From contig SIAI01000022.1 of assembly GCA_009691855.1 (NCBI GenBank), positions 1-61,938 on the forward strand: a DNA stretch of 61,938 bases, written 5' to 3'. Below, one piece after another: positions 35,422 through 42,882 of the stretch. Made by a program: the position numbers and the translations under genes. Each line of letters opens with the position of its first letter. Within the stretch, counting starts at the first letter, position 1. This DNA comes from Planctomycetota bacterium (lineage in GTDB: Bacteria > Planctomycetota > UBA1135 > GCA-002686595). Below the pieces are notes generated by a model. The model was not told the DNA's origin and did not search any database. It saw only the letters and a list, made by a program, of their open reading frames with translations.

Positions 35422-37145
35422 GGCCTGGATTGCACCGCCTCGAAGCGCGCCTGGAAGGGCGCGGCCTCCTTGCCGAGGCCCGCGTCGCGCATCAGCTGCA
35501 CCAGGCCGCCGAGGGCCTGGGCGTGGTTCGGGTCGAGCTCGAGCGCGCGCGTGAAGGCCGCCAGCGCCTTCGCCTGCGCGCCGGCGACGAGCTCGCACGC
35601 GCCGAGGTAGGCCCAGGTGTCGGCGTTGCCGGCCGACGCGTCGAGCACCTTCTGCAGCGGCACGAGCGCTTCCTTGTGGCGGTTCTGGCGCATCAGGCTC
35701 AGCGCGAGCCGATCCCAGGCCAGGTGGTTGGTCGGGTTCTCGGTCACCAGCTTGCGCAGCAGCGACTCGGCGGCCTCGTTCTGTCCGCCCGCGATCAGCC
35801 CGGCGGCCTGCTGGAAGCGCCGTAGCTCCTCCACGCGTCCGTGCGGATCGGGTAGTGCGAGCTCGGCCAGCGGCGCGGGCACCGGCGCGCGTCCCTCGGC
35901 GAAGGCGCCGTAGCCCACGGCCTGCAGCGCGCGCTTGAGCTCGGGGTCGATCTGCTCCGCGTCCGGGGCGAGCGTCGTGGCCCCGGCCAGCTCGGCCAGC
36001 GCGCCGCGGTGCGTGGCGATCTCCGTCGCGCGCTCACCGGCGAGATCGTGCTCCTCGTTCGCGTCGCCGGGCGCGTAGAAGCGCGGCTGTGGTGCATGCA
36101 CGTACTTGCCGCTGGCGTCGATCCAGCCGCTGAGCGGGTGCCAGCCGAAGTTGAGGAAGCCGTAGTAGGACTCGAAGTACAGGCCGCGCCCGGGCGCGGC
36201 GTCGGCCAGCAGATCACGTCCGTCGATGCCGGCCGTGGGCTCGAGCCCCAGGGCCGCGAGCGCGGTCGGGTACACGTCCACCACGCTGGCGAGGTCGGCC
36301 ACGCGCTCGCCGCCGCGCTCGCCACCCGGCAGGCGCAGCACGAGGGGCACGCGTAGCGTCGTGTTCCACACGAACGGACCGTGCGAGACCTCGCCGTGCT
36401 CCTCGAAGGCCTCGCCGTGGTCGGCGACGACGATGATCCAGGTCGAGTCGAGCAGCTTCTCGGCGCGCAGCGCGGCCACGATGCGGCCCACGGCGAGGTC
36501 GTCGGCCGCGATCTCGCCCAGGTAGGCGTCGCCGCCGGCCTTGGCCGCGAGCTCGGGCGTGGGCGTGTAGGGTCCGTGCGCGTCCCACAGGTGCGCCCAC
36601 AGGAAGAACGGCCGCTCCGCATCGCGCGCGCGCAGCCAGCTCGTGACCAGGCTCGCGACCTCGGAGGCAGGGCGCTCGGCGTAGCCCATCGAGGGGCCGC
36701 CGAAGAAGTGCCGCGCGGGGGCCTCGTAGCGCTCGAAGCCCTGCTCCAGACCGAAGCCCTGGTCGAGCACGACCGAGCCGAGGAAGGCCGCCGTCTGCGC
36801 GCCGGCCGCGCGCGCGCGCTCGGCCAGCGTCTCGGCCGACTGCGCCAAGGCGGCGATGCCGTTGTCGCGCACGCCGTGGCGCGGCGGGTAGAGGCCGGTG
36901 AGCATCGAGGCGTGGGCCGGCAGCGTCAGCGGCGCGACGGTGTAGGCCTGCTCGAAGACCACGCCCTCCTGCGCCAGGCGGTCCAGGTTGGGCGTCACCG
37001 AGGGGACTCGCCCGTAGGCGCCCAGCGCGTCGGCGCGCGTGGTGTCGAGCGTGATCAGCAGCACCGACGTCGGCGGGCTGCCGCCGCAGCTCGCCGAGCC
37101 GGCGGCGAGGAGCAGGGCGAGCAGCGAGACACCGAGGCAGCGCAT
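35418..37145 (-). CDS. Sulfatase-fold hydrolase with C-terminal TPRs, Thr-type active site (first of three)
   Basis: The 575-residue lipoprotein (LLALLLAAGSASC) is first in the operon and starts at an ATG. LITLDTTRADALGAYG and TLPAH (Thr74) mark the active site, with HLWDAHGPYTP, VADHGEAFEEHGE and RVPLVLRLP following. Three TPR-like units lie at about 450-560 (NEAAESLLRKL, NHLAWDRLALSLMRQ, NADTWAYLGACEL). Paralogy across the three genes points to tandem duplication. The promoter must lie in the 132-bp gap to the divergent gene at 37278. Confidence 0.83.
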   Translation of the reverse strand: MRCLGVSLLALLLAAGSASCGGSPPTSVLLITLDTTRADALGAYGRVPSVTPNLDRLAQEGVVFEQAYTVAPLTLPAHASMLTGLYPPRHGVRDNGIAALAQSAETLAERARAAGAQTAAFLGSVVLDQGFGLEQGFERYEAPARHFFGGPSMGYAERPASEVASLVTSWLRARDAERPFFLWAHLWDAHGPYTPTPELAAKAGGDAYLGEIAADDLAVGRIVAALRAEKLLDSTWIIVVADHGEAFEEHGEVSHGPFVWNTTLRVPLVLRLPGGERGGERVADLASVVDVYPTALAALGLEPTAGIDGRDLLADAAPGRGLYFESYYGFLNFGWHPLSGWIDASGKYVHAPQPRFYAPGDANEEHDLAGERATEIATHRGALAELAGATTLAPDAEQIDPELKRALQAVGYGAFAEGRAPVPAPLAELALPDPHGRVEELRRFQQAAGLIAGGQNEAAESLLRKLVTENPTNHLAWDRLALSLMRQNRHKEALVPLQKVLDASAGNADTWAYLGACELVAGAQAKALAAFTRALELDPNHAQALGGLVQLMRDAGLGKEAAPFQARFEAVQSRP

Positions 37146-37277
37146 GAATTGGCGCAGTATAGGAGACGCGCGCGCCGAGCCGTGTGTTCGCGCTGCGGAT
37201 GCGCGCACTTCGCGACTCGGACGGCGACGGCCGCGCAGGCGTGCGCTACCTTTCTCGTGCCCCAACGGAGTCCTCCG

Positions 37278-39173
37278 ATGGTCCGCGGCCCCCTGCCCGC
37301 GTTGCTCCTCACCCTGCCCGTCTTGCTCGCGGCCTCGGCCGTGCAGGAGCCTCCGTCGCGCGAGGAGGCCGTCAACGCTGCCATCGAGCGTGGAGTCGCC
37401 TTCCTGCTGAGCACGCAGAACCGCGACGGCTCGTGGGGCGTGGACATCGAAGAGCGCACCTCGACGATCCACGATCTGCGCGACGGTTCCTGCGCGCTGG
37501 CGGTGTACACGCTACTGAAGTGCGGTCTCGCCGGCGGCCATCCCGCGATCCAGCGCGCGCTCGCCTTCCTGCTCGAGAACACGCCCACCCGTACCTATGC
37601 CACCGGCGTGCAGCTGCACGCGCTGGGCGCCTTGCACGACCCGGCGCAGAAGAAGCGCATGCAGGAGCTGCTCGCGATCCTGCTGGATCTCCTGGCCAAC
37701 GGCGGGTGGGACTACCCGGGAGCTGGACGCCCGGACCTCTCCAACACGCAGGTCGCCGCACTCGGCCTGCGCGCCGCGCACGCGGCAGGCCTGAGCGTGC
37801 CCAAGGCGACCTGGGGTGAGCTGGTCGGGCTCACGCTGCGTTATCAGGAGAGGCCGGTCGAGATCCCCGGGACCGCGTTGCTGCCCAGGGAAAAGCGGCG
37901 CATGGCCGGCTTCTCCTACGAGCCCGAGGGCAAGGCCACGGCCTCGATGACCACCGCCGGGCTGACGATCCTCGGCATCGCCACCGAGGATCCGCTGCGC
38001 GTCGATCACCGCTTCGACGTGCAGATCGAGGAGGCGCGAGCGCTGGCGCTGAACTGGCTCGAGCAACACTACTCCGTCGAGGGCAACCCGGAGGGCGACG
38101 GCAGCTGGCACTGCTACTATCTCTACGGCCTCGAGCGTGTCGGCGCGCTGAACGGCATCACCAAGATCGGCGCGCACGACTGGTACCTGGATGGGGCCGC
38201 GCAACTGTTGAAGGAGCAGCGCGACGACGGCGGTTGGCGCAACGACGACGACCCTCCCTGGCCCTGGCCGCTCATGACGGCCAACACCAGCTTCGCGCTG
38301 CTCTTCCTGCGCAAGGCGACCCTGCCGGTCATCACCGGCCAGCGGCGCGAACCGCTGTACAGGCTCGAGGGCCCGGACTCGGACGTGTGGCTCGTCGTGG
38401 ACGGCAAGCAGAGCTGGACGATGTGGATCACCGGCTTCGCGCCGGTGGTCGCCGGGCGCTTCGGGGGCGACAAGTCCGCCTCCGGCGTGCCCGCGAACGT
38501 GCGCGTGCAAGCGGTCGAGTGGTGGATCGACGGAGAGCTCGCCGGCAAGGTCGCCGGCGATCCCGCGCGCCCGTGGAAGGACGATCGCTATCCGCTGAAG
38601 TTCCAGCCCAAGAAGGGCGGCACGCTGGAGGTCGAGTGCCGCGTGAGCGCGCTCGATCCGAGCGGAGCGCCGTGCGAGCTGCGCTCGAAGCCGCTGGGCG
38701 TGCGCAGCGACCTCGTGCTCGAGCCGTGGATGCTGGAGTACGCGCGCGACGCCGCCAGTAGCGCGTTCCGCGGCCAGGAATTCACGATCACCGTCTCGAG
38801 CGAGGAATCCCAGTTCCACCCCAAGGGCGATCTGTTCGACGGCCTGCAGGGCAGCTCGTGGTGGGCCAAGCAAGACGACCAAGAGCCCTGGATCCGCGTC
38901 GAGAGCGTGAAGGGCCTGCACCTGAAGGAGCTCTGGCTCAGTCCCGCGGCCTCGAACGAGCGCTGGCGCAAGGACTGCGCCGTGTTCGACGAGGTCGAGC
39001 TGCGCATCAACGACGCCAAGGTTCCGCTCGTGGTGCGCATGGAGAGCGACTGGCGCCTGAAGACCAAGGTCGCGCTGGGAAAGCCGATGCTGGTGCGCAA
39101 GCTCGAGCTGCGCGTGCGCCACACGCCCGAGCCGGGGAAGTACGTGGGCTTCGCCGAGATCGAAGGCCGCTGA
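37278..39173 (+). CDS. Secreted alpha-alpha toroid (prenyltransferase/squalene-cyclase-like) protein with C-terminal glycan-binding-like domain
   Basis: The 631-residue product has a signal peptide (LPALLLTLPVLLAASAV). Its toroid repeats read AIERGVAFLLSTQNRDGSWG, QLHALGAL, DLLANGGWDYPG and AAQLLKEQRDDGGWRN, the QxxDGSW type found in planctomycete secreted proteins. Residues from about 500 form a beta-rich domain (FHPKGDLFDGLQGSSWWAK, EPWIRVESV) resembling NADase-type glycan-binding or discoidin folds. The DxDD motif of cyclases is not evident, so a binding role is more likely than cyclisation. Start is ATG at 37278, next to the signal peptide. Confidence 0.72.
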   Translation: MVRGPLPALLLTLPVLLAASAVQEPPSREEAVNAAIERGVAFLLSTQNRDGSWGVDIEERTSTIHDLRDGSCALAVYTLLKCGLAGGHPAIQRALAFLLENTPTRTYATGVQLHALGALHDPAQKKRMQELLAILLDLLANGGWDYPGAGRPDLSNTQVAALGLRAAHAAGLSVPKATWGELVGLTLRYQERPVEIPGTALLPREKRRMAGFSYEPEGKATASMTTAGLTILGIATEDPLRVDHRFDVQIEEARALALNWLEQHYSVEGNPEGDGSWHCYYLYGLERVGALNGITKIGAHDWYLDGAAQLLKEQRDDGGWRNDDDPPWPWPLMTANTSFALLFLRKATLPVITGQRREPLYRLEGPDSDVWLVVDGKQSWTMWITGFAPVVAGRFGGDKSASGVPANVRVQAVEWWIDGELAGKVAGDPARPWKDDRYPLKFQPKKGGTLEVECRVSALDPSGAPCELRSKPLGVRSDLVLEPWMLEYARDAASSAFRGQEFTITVSSEESQFHPKGDLFDGLQGSSWWAKQDDQEPWIRVESVKGLHLKELWLSPAASNERWRKDCAVFDEVELRINDAKVPLVVRMESDWRLKTKVALGKPMLVRKLELRVRHTPEPGKYVGFAEIEGR

Positions 39174-39244
39174 GGGCGCCGCAGCGACCTCCTCACGCAC
39201 TGCGGATCCAAGGCTGTGCCGCGGTGGAAGGCTAGGCTGCGCGC

Positions 39245-40546
39245 ATGAGCGCAACGGCTTCCGTCCTGTCCTGCTGTGCGTGGCTGGCTCTCGGCCACGG
39301 CACGACGCAGGAGCCCCAACCTCGCACCTATATCGGCGCGCTCGCCTTCGACGACCGGCGATTCGAGATCGGTCTGCGCTTCGATGCGCCGGAGAGTGCG
39401 CCGCGCGTGGACCTCGTCTCGTGCTGGTGGCTCGATGCGCCGGTCGAGGGCTTTGCGCGCGAGGGGCAGCGGATCTCGTTCCGTCTGCCGCTCGAGCTGG
39501 GCGCGTGCGAGGCCGAGTTCGCGGGCGAGCGGCTCGAGGGCCACGCGCTGCTCGCCGACGGCCGTCGCGCGAGCCTGTCGCTGGGCGCGAGTCCGGCGCC
39601 GCTCGTGCGCAGCGAGGACTTCGCGCTGGAGGTGGAGGGCGCCGAGCTCGCCGGCACGCTGGGCCTGCCCGCCGGGCCGGGGCCGTTCCCCGCGCTGGTC
39701 TTCGTGCACGGCGGCGGCGACGCGAGTCGCGCGAACCCGGCCACGCGCTTCCTGAGCGAGTACCTGCCGCGCTTCGGCATCGCCTGCCTGGTGTGCGACA
39801 AGCGCGGCTGCGGCGAGTCGAGCGGCAGCTGGAAGACCATCGACTTCGAGACCACGGCCGACGACGTCGTGCGCCAGGTGCGCGCGCTGCGCAAAAATCC
39901 CGCGATCCAGGCCGAGCACATCGGGCTCTACGCCGGCAGCCAGGGCTGCTGGGTCGCGCCGCTCGCCGCCGCGCGCGAGCCGGCGATCCGCTTCCTGGTG
40001 CAGCACTCCGGCCCGCTCGTTTCGCCCTACGAGGCCGACGCCTACGCCATCGCCTCGTCGCTGCGCGCCAAGGGGCTGGAAGAGGCCGTCATGCCGGTGG
40101 CCGAGCTGTGGCGCCTCGAGTGTCAGGCGTTGCGCGAGGGCGTGGCTCCGGCGCGCTTCCAACCCTTGCTCGCGGCCATCGCGGATGCGCGCAAGCAACC
40201 CTGGTTCGCCGCGGCGCCCTACGAGGCCACGCCCGAGGGCAACTGGTGGCTCGGCTGGTACGGGCCGCTGCTCGACCACGATCCGCTGCCGACGCTGCGC
40301 GCGCTCGCGCAGCCGATGCTGTGGCTGTTCGGCGCGAACGACACGCAGTCCGATCCGGTGCGCAACGCCGAGCTCGTCGCCGAGCTGGCGCGTGCGGGCA
40401 AACCCTACGACGTGCACGTCTTCCCGAACGCCGGGCACGGGATCATGGGGCCGGTGGATCGGAGCGGGCACGACCGCGGCCCGCTCGCCGCCGCGCCGGG
40501 CTACTTCGAGCTGCTGACCGGCTGGATCCTGCGTCAGAGTCGATAA
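39245..40546 (+). CDS. Secreted alpha/beta hydrolase (dienelactone-hydrolase-like)
   Basis: The 433-residue product has an export signal (ASVLSCCAWLALGHG) and an N-terminal beta-rich region to about residue 120. The hydrolase domain follows with VFVHGGGDASR (oxyanion), CDKRGCGESSG, nucleophile elbow YAGSQGCW, Asp in FGANDTQSD and His in NAGHGIMG. Substrate unknown; most relatives are esterases or acyl-peptidases. The stop is 10 bp before the rhodanese gene start, so they may be one transcript. Confidence 0.82.
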   Translation: MSATASVLSCCAWLALGHGTTQEPQPRTYIGALAFDDRRFEIGLRFDAPESAPRVDLVSCWWLDAPVEGFAREGQRISFRLPLELGACEAEFAGERLEGHALLADGRRASLSLGASPAPLVRSEDFALEVEGAELAGTLGLPAGPGPFPALVFVHGGGDASRANPATRFLSEYLPRFGIACLVCDKRGCGESSGSWKTIDFETTADDVVRQVRALRKNPAIQAEHIGLYAGSQGCWVAPLAAAREPAIRFLVQHSGPLVSPYEADAYAIASSLRAKGLEEAVMPVAELWRLECQALREGVAPARFQPLLAAIADARKQPWFAAAPYEATPEGNWWLGWYGPLLDHDPLPTLRALAQPMLWLFGANDTQSDPVRNAELVAELARAGKPYDVHVFPNAGHGIMGPVDRSGHDRGPLAAAPGYFELLTGWILRQSR

Positions 40547-40556
40547 GATCGAGGCG

Positions 40557-40988
40557 ATGATGCACCAGACGCAGAACCCCACCGGCGTGAAGGAGCTCCT
40601 CGAGCGCGACCCCGAGTACGTCTACGTGGACGTGCGCACGGTGGAGGAGTTCGAGCAGGGCCACGTGCCGGGCTCCTACAACATCCCGATCCTGTTCAAG
40701 ACCGCCTTCGGCATGCAGCCGAACGCGGAGTTCCTGAGCGCACTCACGCGGCGCTTTCCCAAACCGCAAAAAATCGTCTTCGGTTGAAGGTCGGGCGGTC
40801 GTTCGCAGCGTGCCTGTGAACTGCTCGAGCAACACGGCTACGCGCAGCTCGTCAACATGGCCGGCGGCTACCACGGCGCGGCCGACATGAGCGGCAACAT
40901 GCTCGAGCCGGGCTGGGCCGCGTGCGGCTTCGACACGACCAAGCAGTGTCAGCCGGGGCGCTCGTGGAAGGAGCTGGCGAAGCCGTGA
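40557..40988 (+). CDS. Rhodanese-like protein, candidate selenoprotein (UGA at catalytic position)
   Basis: Residues 1-76 have the rhodanese fold start (VYVDVRTVEEFEQGHVPGSYNIP, then QKIVFG). The next codon, TGA at 40785-40787, sits exactly where the catalytic Cys of the C(R/K)SGGRS loop belongs. The same frame continues with RSGGRSQRACELLEQHGY, LVNMAGGYHG and a Cys-containing tail to a TGA at 40988, with normal GC-rich third positions. The DUF6624 start overlaps that distal stop (GTGA), which supports full-length translation to 143 residues. A hairpin at 40801-40821 meets bacterial SECIS spacing. Known function of the fold is sulfur or selenium transfer. The alternatives are a nonsense mutation or a base error (TGC to TGA). 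Confidence 0.72.
40801..40821 (+). promoter_or_regulatory. Candidate bacterial SECIS element
   Basis: In the mRNA an 8-bp stem GUUCGCAG/CUGUGAAC (one G-U pair) closes a 5-nt loop CGUGC. The loop begins 21 nt after the UGA and has G as its second base. These match the general bacterial SECIS rules (loop 16-37 nt after UGA, small loop, G in the first two positions). Confidence 0.55.
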
Positions 40989-41554
40989 GGCGCTTTTTCG
41001 CCTCGCTGTTCCTGCTCGCGTCCGCCTGCGCGTCCACGGACTCCGGCCCTGACTGGTCCGCCGTGCGCACGGAGCTCACGCAGCGCGTCGCGCTCGACCA
41101 GGAGCTGCGCAAGCAGACCATGGAGAGCGCGGAGGTCGACATGGCGCTGTACGAGCGCCTGTCGGCGGTCGATGAGGAGAACACCGCCTGGATGAAGGCG
41201 CTCGTCGTCGAGCACGGCTGGCCCACGATCGCGCGCGTCGGCGCGGAGGGCGCGGGCAACGCCTGGCTGCTGGTGCAGCACGCCGACCAGGACGTGGACT
41301 TCCAGGAGCAATGCCTGCTGAACCTGCGCGAGGCCGTCGCGCAGGGCCAGGCGAGCAAGAAGAACCTCGCCTACCTCGAGGACCGCGTGGCCCTGCACCG
41401 CGCTCGCCCGCAGCGCTACGGCACGCAGTTCGTCCAGCAGGACGGCAAGTACGTCCCGCACACGCTCGAGGACCCGGCGCGCGTCGATGCGTGGCGCGCC
41501 GAGGTCGGGCTCGAGCCGCTGGCGGAGTACGCGAAGAACTTCGAGGAGCCGTGA
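40985..41554 (+). CDS. DUF6624 lipoprotein
   Basis: The 189-residue product starts at the GTG overlapping the rhodanese stop and has a lipoprotein signal (FFASLFLLASAC). The DUF6624 core includes MKALVVEHGWPTIARVG, AWLLVQHAD, FQEQCL and YLEDRVALHRARPQRYGTQF. Members are common in lipoproteins of Bacteroidetes and planctomycetes; the function is unknown to me. Coupling to the rhodanese suggests shared regulation. Confidence 0.8.
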   Translation: MRRFFASLFLLASACASTDSGPDWSAVRTELTQRVALDQELRKQTMESAEVDMALYERLSAVDEENTAWMKALVVEHGWPTIARVGAEGAGNAWLLVQHADQDVDFQEQCLLNLREAVAQGQASKKNLAYLEDRVALHRARPQRYGTQFVQQDGKYVPHTLEDPARVDAWRAEVGLEPLAEYAKNFEEP

Positions 41555-41556
41555 GC

Positions 41557-42033
41557 ATGCAACCTCGAATGGAGCGCGGATCCGGTTCGGTGCTCGCCCT
41601 GCTGCTCGCTCTCGCCCCGCTCGGGTGCGCGGGGCCGCCCGCGCAAGAGCAAGAGCAAGAGCAAGAGCAAGAGGAGAGCACCTTGCCGGCCGGCCGACTC
41701 GGCCATCCCATCGGCACGTACCTGCGGATCGAGGGCGTGCGCGCCGAGCACGGCAAGGTCGGCAACCGATCGCTGCTCGTCGAGCGCGTCGGCGAACGCT
41801 CGCTCTCGTCACCGACCGAGATCTGGCTAGACAACCTCCCCTTGCCGAAGGACACCCGCTGCGTCCTCCGCGGCTACGAGACCGGCCGCTGGATCGGAGT
41901 GCCGCCCGAGGTCGAAGCCGCCGGAGCCCTCGAGCCGCAACAGGCCCTGTGGCAGTTCTGGCGCTATTTCATCGTCACCTCGGTCGAGGAGCCGCCCGCG
42001 CTGGTGGAGCAGTTCCGCGAGCGCGGACGCTGA
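41557..42033 (+). CDS. Lipoprotein of unknown function with Gln-Glu repeat
   Basis: The 158-residue product follows the DUF6624 stop by 2 bp. The signal ends LAPLGC. A Glu-Gln repeat (five repeats of CAAGAG at DNA level) separates it from a small beta-rich domain (GTYLRIEGVRAEHG, LLVERVG, RWIGVPPEVEAAG). No family is recognised. An ATG four codons later is an alternative start. Likely part of the same operon as the rhodanese and DUF6624 genes. Confidence 0.7.
   Translation: MQPRMERGSGSVLALLLALAPLGCAGPPAQEQEQEQEQEESTLPAGRLGHPIGTYLRIEGVRAEHGKVGNRSLLVERVGERSLSSPTEIWLDNLPLPKDTRCVLRGYETGRWIGVPPEVEAAGALEPQQALWQFWRYFIVTSVEEPPALVEQFRERGR
41644..41673. repeat. Hexanucleotide repeat (CAAGAG) x5
   Basis: Five perfect tandem copies lie inside the lipoprotein gene at 41557. 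The unit is 6 bp, so slippage would change linker length without shifting frame. Confidence 0.85.
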
Positions 42034-42077
42034 AATTCGTTCGCGCGGGCGCCCGTACAATCTGCGCAGAGAACCCC

Positions 42078-42875
42078 ATGCGCCTCATTCGTCTCCTGCT
42101 GATCGCGTTCACCTGCCTCGCGCTTCCCGCGCTCGCCGGCGCCCAGCACGAGCGTGCCTACCCGCTGCCCGCGTTGCGCGTGCTCGTGCCGGCCTACTTC
42201 TATCCCGTGCCCGGCTCGCCGTGGGTGCGCCTGACCGCAGCGGCCGACGCTCATCCAGGGCGCATCTGGGCCATCGGCAATCCGGCCAGCGGCCCGGGTG
42301 CGAGCCCCGATCCGACCTACGTCACGACCTTCCGCGCCTTCCGCCGCGCGAGCGGGCGCCTGCTCGGCTACGTGACCTCGAGCTACGGCGCCAAATCGAG
42401 CGCGGCGGTGCTCGCCGAGAGCGCGCTGTGGTTCTCCTGGTACGGCGCCGACGGGATCTTCGTGGACGAGATGGACAACACGCCCGGCGCGCACGAGGCC
42501 TACTACCACGCGCTCTACGCCGGCATCCAGGCGCAACGGCCGGGCGCGCTCGTCGTCGCCAATCCGGGCACGTCGAGCACGCTCGACTACCTCGACGGCT
42601 CCGCCGGCCGTTGCGCGAGCGCGCTGTGCCTGTTCGAGAACTCGACCCCGTTCCTGTCGTGGACGCCCGACGCCTGGGCGCTGGCGCGCGCGCGCAAGGA
42701 GCTCTACGCGCTGCCCTACGGCATCTCGTCGAGCGCGTGGCCGGCCGTCGTCGATCACGCCTTCCAGTCGAACGTCGGCTGGCTGTACACGACCGACGAC
42801 GTGTTGCCGAACCCGTGGGACACGCTGCCGTCGTACTTCGAGACGATGCTCGACTACGTCGAGCTGAACTACTGA
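42078..42875 (+). CDS. Spherulation-specific family 4 (spherulin 4-like) secreted protein
   Basis: The 265-residue product has a signal peptide (LLLIAFTCLALPALAGA). The family pattern follows: LVPAYFYPVPGSPWVRL, AIGNPASGPG, GYVTSSYGAKS and WYGADGIFVDEM, with acidic residues at the ends of strands as in TIM-barrel glycosidases. Spherulin 4-like domains are related to endo-galactosaminidase-type glycoside hydrolases, so cleavage of an amino-sugar polymer is plausible. The stop is 7 bp from the convergent gene at 42883. Confidence 0.82.
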   Translation: MRLIRLLLIAFTCLALPALAGAQHERAYPLPALRVLVPAYFYPVPGSPWVRLTAAADAHPGRIWAIGNPASGPGASPDPTYVTTFRAFRRASGRLLGYVTSSYGAKSSAAVLAESALWFSWYGADGIFVDEMDNTPGAHEAYYHALYAGIQAQRPGALVVANPGTSSTLDYLDGSAGRCASALCLFENSTPFLSWTPDAWALARARKELYALPYGISSSAWPAVVDHAFQSNVGWLYTTDDVLPNPWDTLPSYFETMLDYVELNY

Positions 42876-42882
42876 ACGGCGC

